A stretch of 64,000 bases of DNA from Methylobacterium frigidaeris (GCF_022179185.1 NZ_BPQJ01000013.1:23543-87542), one strand, 5' to 3'. Counted from the stretch's first letter, positions 10,639-19,311 are shown. The notes: generated from the sequence alone by a model not told the origin. Made by a program: numbers and translations.

Positions 10639-11151
10639 TCACTGCTGCGCAAAAAACTTCGGATCGAGCGCCGACAGTGCGATCAGCGGCGCCGGCATCA
10701 CCACCCCGGCCCGTCGGATCGACTGCGCCGCCGCCCGGCAGGCCTGGATGTCGTTGGCCGCGGCCGCCGCGTCGGCCTGCGCGACCTGCTCCGGGGTCGG
10801 CTTCTTCTGCGCCGGAGCCCCGGCCGGGGCGGGGGCGGCCTGGGATTGGGCCTGAGCCTGGCCCTGCGGGCCGGAAGCGCCGGGCCCGGTCTGGGCCACC
10901 GGCCCGCTCAGGCCCGATTTCTGCTGCGTCTCGCCGGCGCCGCTGCTCGGCTGCTGCGCCTCGCCGCGGTCGGGCGCCTGCACGGCCGCCGCCGCGGGCT
11001 GCGCGGCGCTCGCGGGAGGCGTATCCGGCGCCTTCGGATGAACGAAGGCGAGGAGCTCCTGGCACAGATTCGCCGGCGGCCCGGCGGCCTGGGCGGCGCT
11101 CAGGCTGGCGGCGAGGCCGGCAGCGGCGAGGATGATGCTGATGCGGCTCAC
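10639..11151 (-). CDS. Secreted Ala/Gln/Pro-rich protein at the end of the formate dehydrogenase operon
   Basis: GTG 11151 overlaps the stop of the upstream small gene (GTGA) and is preceded by GGAGGCGGG, giving 170 residues. A signal peptide (RISIILAAAGLAASLSAAQA) is followed by one Cys-containing segment (N-L-C-Q-E-L-L-A-F-V). A long low-complexity Ala/Gln/Pro/Gly linker (about 40-125) leads to a C-terminal segment with A-C-R-A-A-A-Q-S-I-R-R-A-G. Two cysteines flank the linker and could form a disulfide in the periplasm. The family is not recognised. Its place in the operon suggests a link to the periplasmic dehydrogenase. Confidence 0.75.
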   Translation of the reverse strand: MSRISIILAAAGLAASLSAAQAAGPPANLCQELLAFVHPKAPDTPPASAAQPAAAAVQAPDRGEAQQPSSGAGETQQKSGLSGPVAQTGPGASGPQGQAQAQSQAAPAPAGAPAQKKPTPEQVAQADAAAAANDIQACRAAAQSIRRAGVVMPAPLIALSALDPKFFAQQ

Positions 11152-11375
11152 GAGCCCGCCTCCGCCTTGTGGCCGGCCGGCTTGTGGCCTGCTCCGCCCG
11201 GATCCTTGATGTCGCCGGTCCAACGCGGACCGACGAGGTTGGTGCCAGGGTCCGAGACCCGGGCGCCGGAGGTGGCGAAGGCCTGGTAGGCGAAGCGCTG
11301 GTTCTCGGCGAGCAGGAAGCTCGCTGCGGTCGCCAGCACCACCGCCATCGCCACCGCGACCAGGAAGGCTTTCAT
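11148..11375 (-). CDS. Small single-pass membrane protein of the formate dehydrogenase operon
   Basis: This 75-residue protein has one N-terminal hydrophobic helix (about 4-24, MKAFLVAVAMAVVLATAASF) and a polar, probably periplasmic tail with the segment G-T-N-L-V-G-P-R-W-T-G-D and a His/Lys-rich end. It sits 35 bp downstream of fdhC and overlaps the next gene by four bases, so it is co-translated with them. It could be a small structural subunit or anchor of the complex. No named family is recognised. Confidence 0.75.
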   Translation of the reverse strand: MKAFLVAVAMAVVLATAASFLLAENQRFAYQAFATSGARVSDPGTNLVGPRWTGDIKDPGGAGHKPAGHKAEAGS

Positions 11376-11409
11376 CGCTCTCTCCGCACCCGCTTGTTCG
11401 GCCGGGACA

Positions 11410-12411
11410 TCATTCGGCAGGAACCTGGCCGCGGCCGAGCTGCGGCCCGCTCGCGGTCTTGGCCTGCTGTTCCTTGACCCAGAGGTCGTGGTGCACCTTG
11501 GCCCAGGCCAGGTCCACCTCGCCGCTGCCCATGGCGTCGTAGGCGCCCTCCATGCCCAGCGACCCGATATAGATGTGGGCCAGGATGCCGGCGATGAACA
11601 CAACGCCGATCAGCGAGTGGATCACCTGCATGATCTGCATCCCGTTGATGTCGGTCGCCGCGAACGGGAAGATCATCATGATGCCGGTGGCGCCCATGGC
11701 CAGCCCGAAGCCGACCACCATCCAGAACACCATCTTCTGGCCGGCATTGAAGCGGCCGGCGCTCGGATGCGCGTCGCCCAGAAGGCCGCCGCCCTGCTTG
11801 AGCCAGATCCAGTCGATCTTGCCCGGGATGTTGTCCTTGATCCAGAGCACGAGCATGAACAGCACGCCGAGCATGAACGGCCAGGCGAGGTAGATATGCG
11901 CGTACTTGCCGTATTGGGCCAGGGTCGCGAACGCCTCCGGCCCGATCAGCGGCATCAGCAGGCGCTTGCCGAAGATGTAGTTCAGGCCTGAGAGCGACAG
12001 GATGATGAAGCAGGTCGCCGTCATCCAGTGCGAGAAACGCTCGAAGCTGTTGAAGCGCAGGATCTTCTTGCCCGACTCCTCGCTGTGCTCGAGGCGGATG
12101 CGGCCGCGGGTGAAGTAGAACAGGCCGAGCGCGGCGAGCATGCCGAGCACCACCAGCCCCCCGATCCAGGGAAGCCAGGATTCGCGGAACTCGCGCCACT
12201 CCCGCCCTTGCGGCTGGATCAGGTTGGCGGCGGTGGCGTTCGGGATCGAGATCCGGCCGTGGATCTTCGGGTCCTGCTTGAACAGCATCTCCTCGTTGAC
12301 CGAGGAGGCGGTCGGGTTGGGGGCGCCGTCCGGGGCGCGCACCTGGGCGACGGCGGGGACCGTCAGCGCCAGGGTCGCCGCCAGGAGGGCGATGGAGGTC
12401 AGCCTGCGCAT
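11410..12411 (-). CDS. fdh3C: Formate dehydrogenase gamma subunit, cytochrome b556
   Basis: This is the membrane anchor that passes electrons from the periplasmic alpha/beta subunits to quinone through two b haems. The 333-residue protein has a signal-like N terminus, a periplasmic stretch, one helix at about 83-103, then four core helices (about 137-158, 172-192, 227-250, 258-280) with conserved histidines in R-F-S-H-W-M, A-H-I-Y-L-A and A-H-I-Y-I-G. The length and extra N-terminal helix match the gamma subunits of Methylobacterium-type FDH3. It is 13 bp downstream of the beta gene. Confidence 0.93.
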   Translation of the reverse strand: MRRLTSIALLAATLALTVPAVAQVRAPDGAPNPTASSVNEEMLFKQDPKIHGRISIPNATAANLIQPQGREWREFRESWLPWIGGLVVLGMLAALGLFYFTRGRIRLEHSEESGKKILRFNSFERFSHWMTATCFIILSLSGLNYIFGKRLLMPLIGPEAFATLAQYGKYAHIYLAWPFMLGVLFMLVLWIKDNIPGKIDWIWLKQGGGLLGDAHPSAGRFNAGQKMVFWMVVGFGLAMGATGIMMIFPFAATDINGMQIMQVIHSLIGVVFIAGILAHIYIGSLGMEGAYDAMGSGEVDLAWAKVHHDLWVKEQQAKTASGPQLGRGQVPAE

Positions 12412-12424
12412 CGGCGTCGTTCCC

Positions 12425-13021
12425 TCAGATCGCGATCGTCTCGCGGTAGGCCGTCTTCCAGCCCCAGGCGCCCGAGCCGTAGCCGCGCTTGATCACCCGC
12501 TCCTTGTAGATCTGGGCGATCATCTCGCCGTCACCGGCGAGCAGCGACTTGGTCGAGCACATCTCGGCGCAGAGCGGCAGCTTGCCCTCCGCGAGGCGGT
12601 TCGAGCCGTACTTCTCGTACTCGGCGACCGAGAGGTCGACCTCCGGACCGCCCGAGCAGTAGGTGCACTTGTCCATCTTGCCGCGGGAGCCGAAATTCCC
12701 GACCCGCGGGTATTGCGGCGCCCCGAACGGGCAGGCGTAGAAGCAGTAGCCGCAGCCGATGCACAGGTCCTTGGAGTGCAGCACCACGGCGTCGGCCGTG
12801 GTGTAGAAGCAATTCACCGGGCACACCGCCGCGCAGGGCGCGTCGGTGCAGTGCATGCAGGCCATCGAGACCGAGCGCTCGCCGGGCTTGCCGTCGTTGA
12901 GGGTGATGACCCGGCGACGGTTGATGCCCCACGGCACCTCGTGCTCGTTCTTGCAGGCGGTGACGCAGGCGTTGCACTCGATGCAGCGGTCCGCGTCGCA
13001 GAGGAACTTCATTCGCGCCAT
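12425..13021 (-). CDS. fdh3B: Formate dehydrogenase beta subunit, 4Fe-4S protein
   Basis: This 198-residue electron-transfer subunit has four ferredoxin-type cysteine groups. The first is C13-x2-C16-x2-C19-x3-C23; later ones are C-M-H-C-T-D-A-P-C-A-A-V-C-P, C-I-G-C-G-Y-C-F-Y-A-C-P and a final C-T-Y-C plus C-A-E-M-C. Four clusters would wire the alpha active site to the gamma haems. It lacks the C-terminal membrane helix found in E. coli FdnH, as is normal for this shorter type. It lies between fdhA (15 bp) and fdhC (13 bp). Confidence 0.95.
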   Translation of the reverse strand: MARMKFLCDADRCIECNACVTACKNEHEVPWGINRRRVITLNDGKPGERSVSMACMHCTDAPCAAVCPVNCFYTTADAVVLHSKDLCIGCGYCFYACPFGAPQYPRVGNFGSRGKMDKCTYCSGGPEVDLSVAEYEKYGSNRLAEGKLPLCAEMCSTKSLLAGDGEMIAQIYKERVIKRGYGSGAWGWKTAYRETIAI

Positions 13022-13036
13022 GAGGATCCCCTCCCT

Positions 13037-15979
13037 TTACGCCGCGCTGATCTGACAGAGGGTCACCTTGGTCTCCTGCATGCCCGTCACCGGGTCGAAG
13101 CCGTAGGTGGTCACGGTGTTCACGCTCTCGCCCAGCACCACCGGGTCGGCGCCCTTCGGGTAGAATTCCCGCATGTCCTTGCCCTGGTACCAGCCCGAGA
13201 AGTGGAACGGCATCCAGGCCACGCCCTTGGCGACGCGGTCGGTGACGAGCGCCTTCACCTTGGCCTTCGAGGTATTCTCCGGGCCGTAGACCCAGACGAA
13301 CTGGCCGTCCTTGATGCCGCGCTCGGCCGCATCCTGGGTGTTGACCTCGACGAACATGTCCTGCTGCAGCTCGGCGAGCCAGGGGTTCGAGCGGGTCTCC
13401 TCGCCACCGCCCTCGTACTCGACGAGTCGGCCGGACGACAGGATGATCGGGAACTGCTTCGACACCCCGCGATCGACCGCCGCCTTCTGCACCGAGAAGC
13501 CGACATTCGGCATGCGGAACTGCCGCTCGTCCGGCCGGGTCGGGTACTTGGCGACGAGGTCGGGCCGGGGCGAGTAGACCGGCTCGCGGTGAACCGGCAC
13601 CGGGTCGGGCAGGTTCCAGGCGTTCGCCCGGGCCTTGCCGTTGCCGAACGGGATCACGCCGTGATCGAGGCAGACCCGCTGGATGCCGCCCGACAGGTCG
13701 GTCGCCCAGCTGACCGCGTCCGGGTTGTTGCCGCCGATCCGCTGGATCGTCGCCAGCTCGTCCCCCGTCAGGTCCTTGTCCCAGCCGAGCTTGCGGAACA
13801 CCCCGAAGGTGAATTCCGGGTAGCCGTCGGTCAGGTCCGAGCCCTGCGAGAAGGAGTCTTCGGCCAGCAGCGTCTGGCCGTTGCGCTCGGTGCCGAACCG
13901 GGCCCGGAAGGTGCCGCCGCCCTCCTTCACGTGGAGCGCGGTGTTGTAGAGGATGTGGGTGCCCGGGTGGCGGATCTCCGGCTTGCCCCAGCACGGCCAC
14001 GGCAGGCCGTAATAATCGCCGCCGACCTCAGGATCGTCCTTCGGTGCCCTCAAGGTCACGAGGTCGAACTTGTGCTGGTTCTTCATGTGCGCCTTCAGGC
14101 GCTCGGGGCTCTGGCCGCAATAGCCCGTCGACCAGCCGCCGCGGTTGATCTCCCGCAGCAGGTCCTCGGCATCCGGAATGCCGTTGACGATCTTGATGTT
14201 CTTGAACAGCGAATCGGCGAAGCCGAGCTTCAACGCCATCCGGTAGATCACCTCGTAGTCGTTCTTCGACTCGAAGGCCGGCGTCACGACCTGCTCGCCC
14301 CACTGGATCGAGCGGTTCGAGGCGGTGCGCGACCCGTCCATCTCGAGCGAGGTGCAGATCGGCAGGAGGTAGGTGTTGTCCTTGCGGGCATCCATCGCCG
14401 CGAAGGTGGTCGGGTGCGGGTCGGCCACGACGAGCAGTTCCAGCTCCGCCATGCCCTTCACCGCCTCGGGCATCCGGGTCACGGTGTTGCCGCCGTGGCC
14501 GAACACCATCATGGCCTTGAGCGGCGTGCGCTGGTCGACCTGGTCGGCGGGCAGGCTGACGGCATCGAACCACCGGGTCGAGGTGAGCCCGGGGGTCTCC
14601 ATGTTCTCCTTGCGCGAGCGGGCCTTGCGGCCGGCGCTGGCGGGAACCTCGTCGAAGCGCGACTGCAGCCAGTCGTACTCGATCTCCCAGACCCGGGCCC
14701 AGTGCTTCCACCCGCCCTCGACGAGGCCGTAATAGAGCGGCAGCGTCGTCACATCGAGGCCGAGATCGGTGGCGCCCTGGACGTTGGTGTGGCCGCGGAA
14801 GATGTTGGCGCCGGTGCCCGGCTTGCCCACATTGCCGGTAGCGAGGCACAGGATGCACAGCGCCCGCACGTTGGCGGTGCCGACCGTGTGCTGCGTCGCG
14901 CCCATGCACCAGATCAGGGTGGCGGGTTTTTCCTTGGCGAACAATTCGGCGACGCGCTTGAGCTGCTCGCCCGGCACGCCGGAGACCCGCTCGACCTCGT
15001 CGGGCGTCCACTTCGCGACTTCCTTGCGGACGTCGTCCATCGCGTAGACGCGCTGGTTGATGAAGTCCTTGTCCTCCCAGCCGTTCTGGAAGATGTGCCA
15101 GAGGATGCCCCAGATCACCGGGATGTCGGTGCCCGAGCGGATGCGGACGTATTCGGTCGCGTGCGCCGCCGTGCGGGTGAAGCGCGGATCGATGACGATC
15201 ATGTTGGCGCGGTTGATCTCCTTGCCCGACAGCACGTGCTGCATGGAGATCGGGTGCGCCTCGGCTGGGTTGCCGCCGAGGATGATCATCGTTTTGGCGT
15301 TGCGGATGTCGTTGTAGGAATTCGTCTGGGCGCCGTAGCCCCAGGTGTTGGCGACGCCCGCCACCGTCGTCGAGTGGCAGATGCGGGCCTGGTGGTCGAC
15401 GTTGTTGGTGCCCCAATACGCCGCGAACTTGCGGAACAGGTACGAGGCCTCGTTGGTGAACTTGGCCGAGCCGAGCCAGTAGACCGAATCCGCACCGGAC
15501 TTGGCGCGGATCGCCTGGAGCTTGTCGGTGATCTCGGTGATCGCCTGGTCCCAGGAGACCCGTTGCCACTCGCCGTTCACGATCTTCATCGGGTAGCGCA
15601 GGCGACGGTCGCTGTGGACGAGCTCGCGGATCGCCGCGCCCTTGGCGCAATGCGCCCCGCGGTTGATCGGGCTCGCCCAGGACGGCTCCTGGCCGACCCA
15701 GACGCCGTTGACGACCTCGGCCGTGACGGTGCAGCCGACCGAGCAATGGGTGCAGATGTTCTTGCGGATCACGGCTTGAGCCGGATCGGCCGAGGAGCCG
15801 GCGGCCTGGGCCTGCCGCACCGCGCCGAGCCGCACCGTGCCGAGGGCCGCGAGCCCGCCGGCGGCCAGCCCCGATTTCCGCAGGAAGCCGCGGCGGTCGA
15901 GGGTGTGGGCGGTCAGGCCCGCGGCGAGGGCCTGGTGGCTGCCGCGGCCCGCAATGCCGCTCCTGCGCTTGGTCAGCAT
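13037..15979 (-). CDS. fdh3A: Formate dehydrogenase alpha subunit, Tat-exported molybdopterin enzyme
   Basis: The catalytic subunit oxidises formate to CO2 in the periplasm at a bis-MGD Mo or W centre. The 980-residue protein has a Tat leader, R29-R30-G-F-L-R-K, with a hydrophobic stretch and A-Q-A-A cleavage near 60. One 4Fe-4S cluster is bound by C76-x2-C79-x3-C83 and C111. The metal ligand is C201 with catalytic H202 in R-I-C-H-S-T-T; it is cysteine, not selenocysteine. The C-terminal dinucleotide-binding domain is complete. The plus-strand frame of 1,297 codons opposite it is a shadow. Confidence 0.96.
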   Translation of the reverse strand: MLTKRRSGIAGRGSHQALAAGLTAHTLDRRGFLRKSGLAAGGLAALGTVRLGAVRQAQAAGSSADPAQAVIRKNICTHCSVGCTVTAEVVNGVWVGQEPSWASPINRGAHCAKGAAIRELVHSDRRLRYPMKIVNGEWQRVSWDQAITEITDKLQAIRAKSGADSVYWLGSAKFTNEASYLFRKFAAYWGTNNVDHQARICHSTTVAGVANTWGYGAQTNSYNDIRNAKTMIILGGNPAEAHPISMQHVLSGKEINRANMIVIDPRFTRTAAHATEYVRIRSGTDIPVIWGILWHIFQNGWEDKDFINQRVYAMDDVRKEVAKWTPDEVERVSGVPGEQLKRVAELFAKEKPATLIWCMGATQHTVGTANVRALCILCLATGNVGKPGTGANIFRGHTNVQGATDLGLDVTTLPLYYGLVEGGWKHWARVWEIEYDWLQSRFDEVPASAGRKARSRKENMETPGLTSTRWFDAVSLPADQVDQRTPLKAMMVFGHGGNTVTRMPEAVKGMAELELLVVADPHPTTFAAMDARKDNTYLLPICTSLEMDGSRTASNRSIQWGEQVVTPAFESKNDYEVIYRMALKLGFADSLFKNIKIVNGIPDAEDLLREINRGGWSTGYCGQSPERLKAHMKNQHKFDLVTLRAPKDDPEVGGDYYGLPWPCWGKPEIRHPGTHILYNTALHVKEGGGTFRARFGTERNGQTLLAEDSFSQGSDLTDGYPEFTFGVFRKLGWDKDLTGDELATIQRIGGNNPDAVSWATDLSGGIQRVCLDHGVIPFGNGKARANAWNLPDPVPVHREPVYSPRPDLVAKYPTRPDERQFRMPNVGFSVQKAAVDRGVSKQFPIILSSGRLVEYEGGGEETRSNPWLAELQQDMFVEVNTQDAAERGIKDGQFVWVYGPENTSKAKVKALVTDRVAKGVAWMPFHFSGWYQGKDMREFYPKGADPVVLGESVNTVTTYGFDPVTGMQETKVTLCQISAA

Positions 15980-15986
15980 GCCGGTC

Positions 15987-16223
15987 TCACTTCTTCAGCG
16001 TCTCGTAGCCGTTGGTGCGATAGAAGGCCTTGACGTGGTCGGTCTCGCGGTAGCGCGACCGGGTCTCGGCGCTGCCCGGGTCGTAGGCCTGGGCCTCGGT
16101 GGTGCCGAGGGGCACGGAAGCGACCGCGGCCGCCGCCGCGGCAGTGCCGCCGCCGAGGGTGCGGAAGAACTGCCGCCGTCCGAGTCCCGTCCCGTCCTTC
16201 CGGGTGTCGTCGTCCTGCCGCAT
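15987..16223 (-). CDS. Small Tat-signal protein upstream of formate dehydrogenase alpha
   Basis: From ATG 16223 this 78-residue protein has a twin-arginine leader (G-R-R-Q-F-F-R-T-L) and an Ala-rich hydrophobic stretch ending V-P-L-G-T-T-E-A-Q-A. Only about 30 mature residues remain (Y-D-P-G-S-A-E-T-R-S-R-Y-R-E-T-D-H-V-K). It lies 7 bp before fdhA. Small Tat proteins of this form precede periplasmic formate dehydrogenases in many proteobacteria, but their role is not established. It may be a subunit or an export aid. Confidence 0.85.
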   Translation of the reverse strand: MRQDDDTRKDGTGLGRRQFFRTLGGGTAAAAAAVASVPLGTTEAQAYDPGSAETRSRYRETDHVKAFYRTNGYETLKK

Positions 16224-16257
16224 CGCGGCTCTCCTCTGTGTGACCGTGCCGTCCACC

Positions 16258-16902
16258 TCACGCCTCCATGGCGAAGGCTTCGGCCTCGACCGTCGTGAAC
16301 ACCTCGCCGAGTTCGCCGACCGCACGGTAGAACGGGGTTCCGGCCTGCGCCGCAACGTCGGTGAAGAAACGCCCGATCCACGGCTTCAGATGCCGTTCGA
16401 AGAAGCGGTGATCCGCCCCAGCCTCCGCGGGCAGTCGCTGCGCGGCGAGGGCCGCCATCACCTCGAGCAGGGTGGCGGCGTGATCCTCCGGCTCGCTCGA
16501 TGCCGGGTCCCGCTCGAGCCCGAGCGTTGCGAAGTCCTGGCGCACCCGGGCGAGCGGCCGCTCGTTGAGGAAGCCGGTGAGGTAGTAGGAGGCATAGGGC
16601 ATGATCAGCCCGCGCCCGACACCGATGAACAGGGCGAAGTAGTCGCGGCCGACCGCGCGCATCTCCGCCTCCCGGGCGGCGCGGCCGAGGGCGGCATGGG
16701 CCTGGCCGATCGGCGTCGCGTCACCGTCCAGGTTCTGCAGCGTCGTGAGCAAGTCTTGACTCGGCGCACGTCCGAGCAAGGCGGCCAGGAGGTCGTATTC
16801 CTGCGCGCGCAGAGCGTCGATCTCGTCGACCGGATCGGGCTCCTGGTTCACCATCACCTCGCGCAACGTAATGTCAGCCCCTCGGCGGCTGCGGGTTTTC
16901 AT
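16258..16902 (-). CDS. TorD/DmsD-family molecular chaperone for the molybdoenzyme
   Basis: This 214-residue, all-helical cytosolic protein has the TorD-family core: L-R-A-Q-E-Y-D-L-L-A-A-L-L near the N terminus, a central D-Y-F-A-L-F-I-G-V-G-R-G, then P-Y-A-S-Y-Y-L-T-G-F. These proteins bind the Tat leader of a molybdopterin enzyme until the cofactor is inserted. Position in the fdh operon makes FdhA the expected client. The ATG at 16854 (M17) is an alternative start. Confidence 0.9.
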   Translation of the reverse strand: MKTRSRRGADITLREVMVNQEPDPVDEIDALRAQEYDLLAALLGRAPSQDLLTTLQNLDGDATPIGQAHAALGRAAREAEMRAVGRDYFALFIGVGRGLIMPYASYYLTGFLNERPLARVRQDFATLGLERDPASSEPEDHAATLLEVMAALAAQRLPAEAGADHRFFERHLKPWIGRFFTDVAAQAGTPFYRAVGELGEVFTTVEAEAFAMEA

Positions 16903-16988
16903 CCGCCTCCATCATTTGGAGGATGCGGCACCCTGTGGCCGGCACCATAGCCGGAAATCAGTGGGGCGCAATTCGACTTTCTAATGCT

Positions 16989-17798
16989 TCAAATCGGCAG
17001 CGCCCCGCCATGACGTCGCAGGCGGGGCGGGGCGGGGGAACCGGGAGCTTTTTCGCGGTGGTCCAGCGAGTTCCGCGAGGGCTCCTCTCCCGTTTGGGAC
17101 GGCCGCATCACGGCGAAACTCCTGTCATCCCCAGCCGGTCCCGGGACAGCCCGGGATCGGTCGAGCGTCTGGGGAGGAACTGGAGGTGGGAGTGGTCGCG
17201 CGTGAGGCTCGGCGGTGCCTCCTGCACCATCTGCTGTCCACAGGGAGGAGGAGAGAGGGCAAGGATCCAAAACGGGTTGTTCTTCAGGGGTGACCGGGAT
17301 TCGCGCCGGCTCAACGGGAGGCGGGAGACGACCGATGCCCGCCTCGTCCCTGTCGGCCTCGGCGGGAGCGTCCTTCTCCTCCCCGCCACCCCCGAACACC
17401 CGCTCCACCATCGCCCGCACGTCCTCGGCCGGGATGAGGCCTCCGGTGCCCGGCACGCCGCCGGGGGTGTTCCAGTCATAGGCGTATTCGCGGGCCTCGC
17501 TGACGAAGTCGCGGATCGCCGGATCCACCGACCACATCCGGCGCAATGCCGCGTTGCGCAGGGCCCGGGGCACGCCGGCCCGCAGGAACGGCGCGAGGTC
17601 GGTCGCAGCGGTCAGCGCGTCGAGGGAGGGGAGCCGGGCCAGCTCCTCGGGGCTCAAGGCGCCTTCGTCCTCGACGGGCGCCGCCGCAGCAGCCTCGACC
17701 GACGGCGCGGCGTCCGGGGCGGCCGCCGGGGGAGCGGCGGGGCGGCGCGCCTCGTCGCGCTTGCGCCGCGACCAGCGGGCGAGGAAGCCGTCGCTCAC
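16989..17798 (-). CDS. DUF3306 protein with an abnormal C-terminal extension
   Basis: Residues 1-20 (starting M-S-D-G-F-L-A-R-W-S-R-R-K) and 50-140 (with A-L-R-R-M-W-S-V-D-P-A-I-R-D-F) define DUF3306, a cytosolic family of unknown function found beside formate dehydrogenase genes. It overlaps the DUF3305 gene by four bases. The last 80 or so residues look like translated intergenic DNA: Pro/Arg/Ser-rich, and running through a palindrome at 17129-17174. This suggests loss of the original stop near residue 185. The domain call is firm. Confidence 0.85.
   Translation of the reverse strand: MSDGFLARWSRRKRDEARRPAAPPAAAPDAAPSVEAAAAAPVEDEGALSPEELARLPSLDALTAATDLAPFLRAGVPRALRNAALRRMWSVDPAIRDFVSEAREYAYDWNTPGGVPGTGGLIPAEDVRAMVERVFGGGGEEKDAPAEADRDEAGIGRLPPPVEPARIPVTPEEQPVLDPCPLSSSLWTADGAGGTAEPHARPLPPPVPPQTLDRSRAVPGPAGDDRSFAVMRPSQTGEEPSRNSLDHREKAPGSPAPPRLRRHGGALPI
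17129..17174. repeat. Nested palindrome inside the 3' end of the DUF3306 gene
   Basis: CCCCAG (17129-17134) pairs with CTGGGG (17169-17174). Inside, TCCCGGG (17139-17145) pairs with CCCGGGA (17150-17156) around a 4-base loop, flanked by CCG/CGG. It looks like an intergenic REP-type element now lying within an open reading frame. Confidence 0.5.
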
Positions 17799-18304
17799 GG
17801 CTCCTCCGTCCGGCGCCGCGCGCCGGCTCCCTGGCGTGCGAGCGCCTCCGGGTCGGCCCGGTCGCGCTTGCGCTTGTGAAAGACCCGCTCGACGTGGAAC
17901 GCCCGGTAGAAGGCGCCGACCTCGGCCTGGATCTCGGGCGGCATCGGCACCGCCTCGACGATCTCGCCGATGCCCTCCGCCAGCGATTCGCCCTCGTAGG
18001 GGTCGGCCGTCACGGTTGCGACCGCGTAGGTCTCCGGCGCCGTCTCGCGCAGGGCCACCCAGAGCGAGGGCTGCGCCGCCGCGAGATTGTCGCCGTAATG
18101 GGCGGTCTCCGCCGGGTGCAGCTCGACCTCGTAGGAGCCGGCGTAGAAGGTCTCCTCGTCCTCCGAGGCCGAGAGCCGGGTCCAGGGCGCGGTACCGGGC
18201 TGCCCCGGCAGCACTGCGACGGGCAGCCAGGCATGGCTCGCCCAGGGGCCCTTCAGCTTGCGCTTGGCAACCACGACCCCGACGAGGATCAGCTGCGTGC
18301 TCAT
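17795..18304 (-). CDS. DUF3305 protein of the formate dehydrogenase locus
   Basis: This 169-residue protein starts at ATG 18304, which overlaps the stop of the DUF6352 gene (ATGA). Residues 5-45 carry the DUF3305 signature: I-L-V-G-V-V-V-A-K-R-K, W-A-S-H-A-W-L-P-V-A-V-L-P-G. Basic residues are concentrated at the C terminus (F-H-K-R-K-R-D-R-A-D). It has no membrane helix. The function is unknown; its constant pairing with DUF3306 and formate dehydrogenase suggests enzyme maturation. Confidence 0.88.
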   Translation of the reverse strand: MSTQLILVGVVVAKRKLKGPWASHAWLPVAVLPGQPGTAPWTRLSASEDEETFYAGSYEVELHPAETAHYGDNLAAAQPSLWVALRETAPETYAVATVTADPYEGESLAEGIGEIVEAVPMPPEIQAEVGAFYRAFHVERVFHKRKRDRADPEALARQGAGARRRTEEP

Positions 18305-19311
18305 CAGGCTTCTCCCGTCACGACAACGGGAAGGCCCGCGATCAGGTTCTGCGGCTTCATCGTGACGATCCGGTCGCGAGTCATGGCGAGCAGCAGGTAG
18401 ACCGGCCGGTCGCCGACGCGCGGGTCGGCCCGGGCGGGATCGAGGACCGTGAGCCGGAACAGGGCGATCACCCGCTCCGCCGTCGCGGCGTCGACCGGCT
18501 CGCCGCGCCACAGGGCATTGCCGATCCGCGTCCCTTCCGCGTCGAGGCCGACGAACCAGCGCCAGTCCTTGTCCTCGATCGCGGGGAGCGGCGCGACCGC
18601 CACATCCACCGCCATCAGGTGGCGCAGGAAGGCCTCGATCGCCCGCGCCAGTCCCTCGCGGCTCCTCGGATCCGCGCCGAGATTGAGCGCCATGCTGAAC
18701 GCGTCGGACCGGCTCCAGTAGGTCCAGGCATTGTCGGGAGTGAGCACGTCGAGCTCGGACACCGGCTCGCGTCCGAGCATCGCCACGAGGGGCGACTGGC
18801 CCCGCGCGCCCTCCGCCTCGTCGATCAGCTCGGCATCGGCGAGGAGCAGCGACCCGTCGGTCACCGAGGCCCGCTGCGGGCGGAAGAACAGCTCGGCGGC
18901 GCGCAAGGTGTAGGGGTCGTCACAGCCGTCCAGCGCGTTGCGCAGGATCAGGTGGACGAGCTGGTTGAGGAACAGCGGCGGCGTACCGGCAGCCCCCTGC
19001 CGCACGAGGTCGAGATAGGCCGACTCGACGGAGCGCGCGGCGAGCAGCCGGTCGCGGAAGGCGAGGATGAAACCCCAGTTCTCCCGCGCATCGGCATCCG
19101 CCAGGGCCGCGATCTCCGCCGGTGTGACCGGGCGGCGGGGATCGCCGAGGAGCGCTGCGTGCAGGGCCCGCTCGGCCGGGCAGGCTTCGTCCGGCGGCAC
19201 CAGCTCGGGCCGGGCGAGATAGGCCAGCAGCAATTCGTCGGTGACGGCGAGGCCGCCGCCCTCGTCGCGCCGGGTGAGGTGATGGCCGCTCGAGACCCAG
19301 AACTCGGTCAT
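18304..19311 (-). CDS. DUF6352 protein of the formate dehydrogenase locus
   Basis: This 335-residue soluble protein begins M-T-E-F-W-V-S-S-G-H-H-L with an A-Y-L-A-R-P-E-L-V-P-P-D-E-A-C block near 35-50, typical of DUF6352. The rest is helical with A-E-L-F-F-R-P-Q-R-A near 145-155 and a conserved Y-W-S-R-S-D-A-F near 205. No catalytic motif is recognisable. The start overlaps the stop of the DUF6505 gene, so it is translationally coupled. An overlapping longer frame has no family content. Confidence 0.85.
   Translation of the reverse strand: MTEFWVSSGHHLTRRDEGGGLAVTDELLLAYLARPELVPPDEACPAERALHAALLGDPRRPVTPAEIAALADADARENWGFILAFRDRLLAARSVESAYLDLVRQGAAGTPPLFLNQLVHLILRNALDGCDDPYTLRAAELFFRPQRASVTDGSLLLADAELIDEAEGARGQSPLVAMLGREPVSELDVLTPDNAWTYWSRSDAFSMALNLGADPRSREGLARAIEAFLRHLMAVDVAVAPLPAIEDKDWRWFVGLDAEGTRIGNALWRGEPVDAATAERVIALFRLTVLDPARADPRVGDRPVYLLLAMTRDRIVTMKPQNLIAGLPVVVTGEA

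Noticed and set aside
13037..15979. Possible selenocysteine in formate dehydrogenase
   Set aside because: The metal-ligand codon is an ordinary Cys codon (C201) and the frame has no internal TGA.
12140..16033. Plus-strand open frame of 1,297 codons opposite the formate dehydrogenase genes
   Set aside because: High GC keeps the antisense frame open; the minus strand encodes fully conserved FdhA, FdhB and FdhC.
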